A DNA stretch of 34,173 bases, from positions 1-34,173 of IMG/VR virus record IMGVR_UViG_3300034418_001501, one strand, 5' to 3'. Numbering within the stretch: the stretch's first letter is position 1; the number at the start of each line of letters is the position of its first letter. Source of the stretch: a virus. This document shows positions 30,698 to 34,173 of this stretch, one piece after another. The notes below the pieces were generated by a model. It saw only the letters and a list, made by a program, of their open reading frames with translations. It did no database searches and was not told the DNA's origin. Made by a program: the position numbers and the translations under genes.

Positions 30698-32425
30698 ATG
30701 GCTTCAATGCGCGAACTGTCAGAAGCAATTCTAGGCCAGACGATTCTCAACAAAGAGACCGAGGACTACATGATGACTCCTGCCGGGCCGATCAGGCGTC
30801 AAGATCCGTTCACGCCAGCACAGTTCGTGAACTTTGCCGCGTCAATGCAGCCCGGTGCTGGCATTGCAGATATGGCTGGTGAGCTGCCAATGACGCCGGG
30901 ACCAGAGGCTGGGATCACTGAGGCGTTCTCAGCAGAAGCTTACCCAAGCTTTGGCGAAAACATATCTGAAGGTGAGTACCTAGACGCATTCTTGCAAGGC
31001 TTAGGCGGTGTTGGTGATGCGCTGTACGCAACGGGACCGTTAGGCGTAGCCGCTGGTTCGGTCTTGAAAGCACCAAGGGCGTTGTCAAAAGCTTCTAAAG
31101 TTGCAGATTCTGGCATTGCTGAGACCGCTCAACCAATTGATTCTGCGGATTTGCAGTTTTTGCACAACACTTCACCGGGGAAAATAGCTAGACAGCAAGC
31201 AATGGGCGGTATGCCAATGCCATCTTTAGCTGTGACTCGGCAAGACATACCGTTTGAAGGATTTGGTGACATCACTTTGGTAGGAGATCCAGCCAAGTTC
31301 GACCCCAAAAGAAGCAGATCTAACGTGGTTTACGATGCGGACGCTTACACAGTCAGAGCACCGTCTCCGGTTAGGCAGGCTAAAAAGGGCGCATATAAAA
31401 AACTTAATGAAGAATTTGGCGATATAGCCAGAAAGTACGATGGTTATTTAGATGAAGCTAAATATTTACTTGCCGATCTTGAAACCAAAAAAAACATAAG
31501 TTCTGACAAGTACAGCACCATTGAACGATTTTTTGAAAACGATGTAGTGACTGACATTGCATTTTTACAAGAGAAAGGAATTACAGATATACCATTGCGA
31601 AAGTATGGGACCAACACTGCGGCTGATGGTAGTAAAATATCAGAAATGGTTAGAGAATTTGGTCAAGAACGAAAAGATTGGGCAAATAAAAAAATTAATC
31701 AATACTTTGATAGTGACGAATTATTCGTATCCAATCCAGACCGAGACTATTACACCACCGCCGCTAAACTTAAACCGTACACTGCTGAAGAAGTAACCAA
31801 ATTCATGAAGCGAAAACGAGGCGCTGGTCAAGAGTCAGTTATTGGCACTGGCGTTGGCATGGTACGAGCCAACCTTGCAAAAGAATTAAAAAGCTTGCCT
31901 GAGATAAGATCAGAAAAAGGTCGATTGGTTACAGCAGAGGACGTTGCAGAATTTAAGTCTGAGATGGATTCAACATTGATTGACTTGCAAGACATCATGC
32001 AGCCATTTTATAAATACGATGCTGGAGGGTTCAGGTATCGAGACGAAGTTGGCGAAATGATATATGACTCAGATCGCATTGGCTTAGACAGAGCGTTCGA
32101 AAAGTATGGGTTTGAAAACATACCTAGTAACATTAAGCAGGAAATAAGTGATTACAAAGCTCGCTTAAGATCAGGCCCAACAGAGTATTTTGAAGCCAAG
32201 CCGGGTCGTGCGGTTGATTTTTCCGACTTCAAAGGCGCGATTGTTCCAGTTGATACGCCTAAATCCACCGTTGATGCGTTAAAAAAAGCAGGTCTAAAAA
32301 TTGAGTATTACCAAGGTGAAACCGAAAGGCTCGACGCTAGAATGAAATTTCCCGGGACGGCGTTCTCAATTGCTGGTGGAATAATCTTAGCAGGCACCGC
32401 AATGAAGGACAAAGAAGAAACATAA
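30698..32425 (+). CDS. Polyvalent-protein-like large protein, paired with the ART
   Basis: The product has 575 residues. It opens MASMRELSEAILG, like the preceding protein, and ends KDKEET (preceding ends YQEET). Residues 150-220 hold a conserved block, FLHNTSPGKIARQQAMGGMP, MPSLAVTRQDIPFEGFGDIT and LVGDPAKFDP, seen in large phage polyvalent proteins. Toward the end, EYFEAKPGRAVDFSDFKGAI with VPVDTPKSTVDALKKAG recurs in the same group. The helical centre (about 225-440) is AT-rich and less conserved in style. H156-N-T may mark a divergent ART fold; function is unknown and virion packaging is inferred. Confidence 0.68.
   Translation: MASMRELSEAILGQTILNKETEDYMMTPAGPIRRQDPFTPAQFVNFAASMQPGAGIADMAGELPMTPGPEAGITEAFSAEAYPSFGENISEGEYLDAFLQGLGGVGDALYATGPLGVAAGSVLKAPRALSKASKVADSGIAETAQPIDSADLQFLHNTSPGKIARQQAMGGMPMPSLAVTRQDIPFEGFGDITLVGDPAKFDPKRSRSNVVYDADAYTVRAPSPVRQAKKGAYKKLNEEFGDIARKYDGYLDEAKYLLADLETKKNISSDKYSTIERFFENDVVTDIAFLQEKGITDIPLRKYGTNTAADGSKISEMVREFGQERKDWANKKINQYFDSDELFVSNPDRDYYTTAAKLKPYTAEEVTKFMKRKRGAGQESVIGTGVGMVRANLAKELKSLPEIRSEKGRLVTAEDVAEFKSEMDSTLIDLQDIMQPFYKYDAGGFRYRDEVGEMIYDSDRIGLDRAFEKYGFENIPSNIKQEISDYKARLRSGPTEYFEAKPGRAVDFSDFKGAIVPVDTPKSTVDALKKAGLKIEYYQGETERLDARMKFPGTAFSIAGGIILAGTAMKDKEET
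32337..32423 (-). pseudogene. Possible remnant leftward gene with an intact RBS module
   Basis: Leftward from 32423, AACCAGCAAGGAG plus ATG opens a 28-residue frame (MFLLCPSLRC and on) lying wholly antisense to the end of the 575-residue gene. The RBS module is the same as for the two functional genes upstream. The short antisense product itself looks random, so this is more likely the retained leader of a third gene that was deleted than a real coding sequence. Confidence 0.35.
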
Positions 32426-32440
32426 CTCCTTGCTGGTTGT

Positions 32441-32455
32441 GGGGCGTTAAGCCCC
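32441..32455. terminator. Hairpin between convergent genes at 32.4 kb
   Basis: GGGGC (32441-32445), GTTAA loop and GCCCC (32451-32455) form a 5-bp GC stem between a rightward stop (32425) and a leftward stop (32447). Neither side has a T-run, so it is either a weak bidirectional terminator or an intercistronic processing/stability hairpin. A similar but longer hairpin follows the neighbouring leftward gene at 32705-32722. Confidence 0.4.
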
Positions 32456-32689
32456 GTAATATTCGTATGATCCTTCACTGACTCGGTCTATGACCTCATC
32501 CCAAAACTCTGATGCGGGTCCAGAGTACCAGTTGATAACAATCGACGGCGCATCGCTCGAAGACCAGTAATCTGTGCCGGGAGCATCAATGCAAATGCTT
32601 TTGTCGGTCTTAGTGATTTCGCTGACGCCCCAGTCAATGACCCCGCCTTCTTCTTGGATGGCTTGAAGAGCTTGTTTTTTCGTTGCCAT
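32447..32689 (-). CDS. Small acidic leftward accessory protein
   Basis: The 80-residue product reads MATKKQALQAIQEEGGVIDW, then GVSEITKTDKSICIDAPGTD and a C-terminal WDEVIDRVSEGSYEYYGA. It is acidic and has no recognised family. ATG at 32689 follows AACCAGCAAGGAGTTAACA; an upstream in-frame ATG inside the preceding gene lacks a site. It belongs to a two-gene module running against the virion genes, transcribed from the promoter-like repeat at 33.15 kb. This placement is typical of moron-like genes acting on the host. Confidence 0.72.
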   Translation of the reverse strand: MATKKQALQAIQEEGGVIDWGVSEITKTDKSICIDAPGTDYWSSSDAPSIVINWYSGPASEFWDEVIDRVSEGSYEYYGA

Positions 32690-32704
32690 TGTTAACTCCT
32701 TGCT

Positions 32705-32722
32705 GGTTGTGCAGCGGCTTAT
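32705..32722 (-). other. Intercistronic hairpin before an RBS module
   Basis: CAGCGGC, TTAT, GCCGCTG forms a perfect 7-bp stem around 32711-32728 (read either way), overlapping the stop of the upstream leftward gene. It stands directly before the AACCAGCAAGGAG module. With the hairpin at 32441 this gives two gene-hairpin-RBS junctions. It may set mRNA processing or stability between the genes. Confidence 0.5.
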
Positions 32723-33093
32723 GCCGCTGTCCAATATGAGTTCACTGGTCTATATCGGCAATCCCAAGAGTCGATGCACACCCCGTCTTTTACAACAGTC
32801 AGATGCCCTGAGTTTATTACAACGGCAACGCCCTTAAAATCCCAATCCGCAAGCTTGATGTACTTGCCTTTGGCGTTTCGAGGCGGTTTGTTTCTAACAA
32901 AGCCATGATCCTCAAGGTATTTCATCCATACCTTATCATGGTCTGGGAAAGCGCCGATCTCCAAACCTAACGCCATCAGACCCTCAAAGGTTTCTCGATA
33001 GGTCTTGCCAGTAGCTATACTGATCGACCGGATCACGCAGTCATCTTTAAAAGTTTTGCAGATCCGCCCGTTGTCTGTTTGTTGAAAATCCAT
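32719..33093 (-). CDS. Papain-like cysteine peptidase candidate, leftward accessory gene
   Basis: The product has 124 residues. A DDC(19)VIRSISIATGKTYRE motif, a later SGH(97)LTVVKDGVC, and ID108SW are laid out as the Cys-His-Asp triad of small papain-like peptidases in many phages; the GH...V.DG..D.W ending is characteristic. A peptidase or amidohydrolase activity on a host protein is plausible, though the active-site match is by eye only. Start at 33093 follows AACCAGCAAGGAGATACAG. It is the first gene after the promoter-like repeat. Confidence 0.62.
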   Translation of the reverse strand: MDFQQTDNGRICKTFKDDCVIRSISIATGKTYRETFEGLMALGLEIGAFPDHDKVWMKYLEDHGFVRNKPPRNAKGKYIKLADWDFKGVAVVINSGHLTVVKDGVCIDSWDCRYRPVNSYWTAA

Positions 33094-33100
33094 TCTGTAT

Positions 33101-33113
33101 CTCCTTGCTGGTT
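33101..33113 (-). promoter_or_regulatory. 13-base translation module, one of six copies
   Basis: Read leftward, AACCAGCAAGGAG. Five further copies are at 32696-32708, 32426-32438, 20558-20570, 20156-20168 and 19979-19991. The three near 33 kb have AACCAG; the three near 20 kb have AAACAG (20156 ends GGAA rather than GGAG). Each lies 6-8 bases before a start codon. The conserved CAGCAAGGAG exceeds what a ribosome binding site alone needs. Confidence 0.75.
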
Positions 33114-33131
33114 AAGTGCCGCCGAACCCCG

Positions 33132-33177
33132 ACCACAAAAGAAGTATCTCATGTTACTGGTAACAATGGAAGGGGTT
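33132..33177 (-). promoter_or_regulatory. 46-bp promoter/operator repeat, copy B
   Basis: This is the partner of 20187-20232, with two differences in 46 bases. The palindrome TGTTACTGGTAACA lies at 33152-33165. Leftward, TGAGATACT is a possible extended -10. The element is 39 bases upstream of the peptidase-like gene start. Conservation at 13 kb distance indicates common control by one DNA-binding protein. Confidence 0.75.
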
Positions 33178-33179
33178 TA

Positions 33180-33205
33180 GTGCAAATAGTTGAAATAATT
33201 TGCAC
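33180..33205. promoter_or_regulatory. Inverted repeat over the structural-operon promoter
   Basis: GTGCAAAT (33180-33187) and ATTTGCAC (33198-33205) are perfect 8-base inverted arms with a 10-base centre. They flank the TTGAAA hexamer of the rightward promoter, so a protein bound here would control polymerase access. Transcription-factor identity is unknown. Confidence 0.6.
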
Positions 33206-33217
33206 AAGGGTGATAAT
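33190..33217 (+). promoter_or_regulatory. Sigma70-type promoter of the scaffold/coat operon
   Basis: TTGAAA (33190-33195, 5 of 6) and GATAAT (33212-33217, 5 of 6) are separated by 16 bases, with a TG one base before the -10-like hexamer. It is the best-scoring promoter by eye in the window and lies 55 bases before the scaffold start, divergent from the leftward accessory module. Confidence 0.68.
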
Positions 33218-33272
33218 TGAGTTACGGCAACCGCCCAGCCGATAACTTGGGTGAGTTTATAGGGATCACAAA

Positions 33273-34151
33273 ATGAACGAGGCAGTAGAGGGAGTTGACT
33301 ATCAGGAAGAGGAAACGATTGAGGATGAGCAGCTTGAGCTTGAGGAAGATGTCACCGAAGACCTAGAGGTCGAAGATGATCCAAGCGAAGAGGTTGAAGA
33401 ATCCGAAGACGAGGAATCTGATGAGATAGTGATATCCATCGGGGAGGAACCGCCCCCTCCAGAACCAGAACCAGCACCGGAGTGGGTCCGGGAGCTTAGA
33501 AAATCACACAGGGAGTTGCAGAGACGTAATCGTGAGCTAGAGGCAAAAATCCAACAGGCACCTGAGACCAATCCAGTTGTCACGCTAGGAGCGAAGCCAA
33601 GTCTAGAGTCATATGATTACGACACCGAGAAGTATGAGGCGTCACTTGCTGATTGGTACGAGCGGAAACGCTTAGTCGATGAGCAGGAGGCTAAGGCAAG
33701 GCAGGCTGAGCAACAGCAGGCCGAAGCTTGGCAACAAAAGTTGCAGGGCTACGCCGAGGCCAAGACCAAGCTGAAGGTGAAGGACTATGACGATGCTGAG
33801 GAAGTTGCCCAGCAGACGTTCAATGTCGTTCAACAAGGCGTCATGATTCAAGGTGCTGAAGACCCGGCGTTGGTGATCTACGCTCTTGGAAAGAATCCCA
33901 AGAAGGCGAAGGAACTGGCACAGATAGACGATCCCGTAAAGTTTGCCTTTGCGGTTGCAAAATTGGAGAGTCAATTGAAAATTTCAAATCGTAAGGCAGC
34001 AACACGGCCCGAGAAACAAGTCTCGGCAACGGCCCCGATAAAGGGTGCTGTGGACTCAACCCTAGAACGGCTGCGAGAAGAAGCGGCGCGGACAGGTAAC
34101 ATGGATAAGGTCATGGCCTATAAGCGCGCGCAGAAACGAGCGGCGAAATAA
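33273..34151 (+). CDS. Scaffolding protein, P22 gp8-like
   Basis: The product has 292 residues; P22 scaffold has 303. The N-terminal 65 residues are extremely acidic (Glu/Asp-rich), followed by a Pro-rich linker (PPPPEPEPAPEW). A long helical middle (QRRNRELEAKIQQA, EQEAKARQAEQQQAEAWQQK) and a basic C-terminus follow. The C-terminus would bind coat, as in P22, and the acidic part may exit with the scaffold. It precedes coat by 17 bases. It is separated from portal by the ART-type proteins and the leftward module. Confidence 0.88.
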   Translation: MNEAVEGVDYQEEETIEDEQLELEEDVTEDLEVEDDPSEEVEESEDEESDEIVISIGEEPPPPEPEPAPEWVRELRKSHRELQRRNRELEAKIQQAPETNPVVTLGAKPSLESYDYDTEKYEASLADWYERKRLVDEQEAKARQAEQQQAEAWQQKLQGYAEAKTKLKVKDYDDAEEVAQQTFNVVQQGVMIQGAEDPALVIYALGKNPKKAKELAQIDDPVKFAFAVAKLESQLKISNRKAATRPEKQVSATAPIKGAVDSTLERLREEAARTGNMDKVMAYKRAQKRAAK

Positions 34152-34173
34152 ATTAAAAGGAGCCAATCATGGC
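34047..34173. repeat. Terminal direct repeat, right copy
   Basis: Identical to bases 1-127. The pair is the overlap produced on circularisation; joining the ends restores a continuous scaffold-coat junction. The physical ends of packaged DNA cannot be inferred from it. Confidence 0.93.

Noticed and set aside
33302-33583. Antisense serine-rich open frame opposite the scaffold N-terminus
   Set aside because: It is the complement of the Glu/Asp codon run (GAA/GAG/GAT) of the scaffold; poly-serine results from that complement, not from a gene.

Overview
The window is a complete, circularly closed genome of a P22-like short-tailed phage (podovirus morphology inferred). The first 127 bases reappear exactly as the last 127, so the unique length is 34,046 bp. 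This fits a circularised assembly of a headful-packaged, circularly permuted genome. The virion genes follow the P22 order: small terminase, large terminase, portal, scaffold, coat, gp4-like adaptor, gp10-like plug, fibre proteins, a gp14-position protein, three ejection proteins (gp7, gp20 and gp16-like) and tailspike. Several are close to the P22 lengths. The many strong AGGAGG-type ribosome binding sites suggest a Gram-negative host. Small basic proteins of a kind I associate with aquatic phages point to an aquatic bacterium, probably of the Pseudomonadota (inference). No integrase, excisionase, CI-like repressor or tRNA gene was recognised.

Layout on the circle. (1) 33,273 through the origin to 18,880, rightward: scaffold, coat, head-tail adaptors, fibres, ejection proteins, tailspike, a second beta-helix protein, and a lysis cassette with small membrane proteins, a three-TM holin and an M15A endolysin. 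(2) 18,852-20,149, leftward: a stack of very small accessory genes under its own promoter, with its last gene overlapping the endolysin end. (3) 20,292-22,838, leftward: a recombination cassette (ERF annealing protein, YqaJ exonuclease, a small protein with an SSB-type acidic tail, a PD-(D/E)XK nuclease and a helix-turn-helix protein) ending in a clear intrinsic terminator. (4) 22,950-32,425, rightward: a Cro-position small protein, a DUF1376-type replication protein, a helicase-loader-like protein, NinB, NinG, terminases, portal and two extra large proteins. (5) 32,447-33,093, leftward: a two-gene accessory module sitting in the middle of the virion genes.

How the parts work together. The divergent control region near 22.9 kb launches recombination genes one way and replication/packaging genes the other. 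The structural operon has its own sigma70-like promoter at 33.19 kb, overlapped by an inverted repeat. The two accessory clusters at 20 kb and 33 kb, 13 kb apart, share a 46-bp promoter-like repeat (44/46 identical) containing a perfect 14-bp palindrome. They also share a 13-base ribosome-binding-site module, so they look like one co-regulated set.

The most interesting content is the pair of proteins directly after the portal. One carries an ADP-ribosyltransferase domain of the phage polyvalent-protein type, and the other has a conserved polyvalent-protein region. Both begin with the same seven residues and end alike. That suggests virion-associated, possibly ejected, host-modifying effectors built on a shared N-terminal module.
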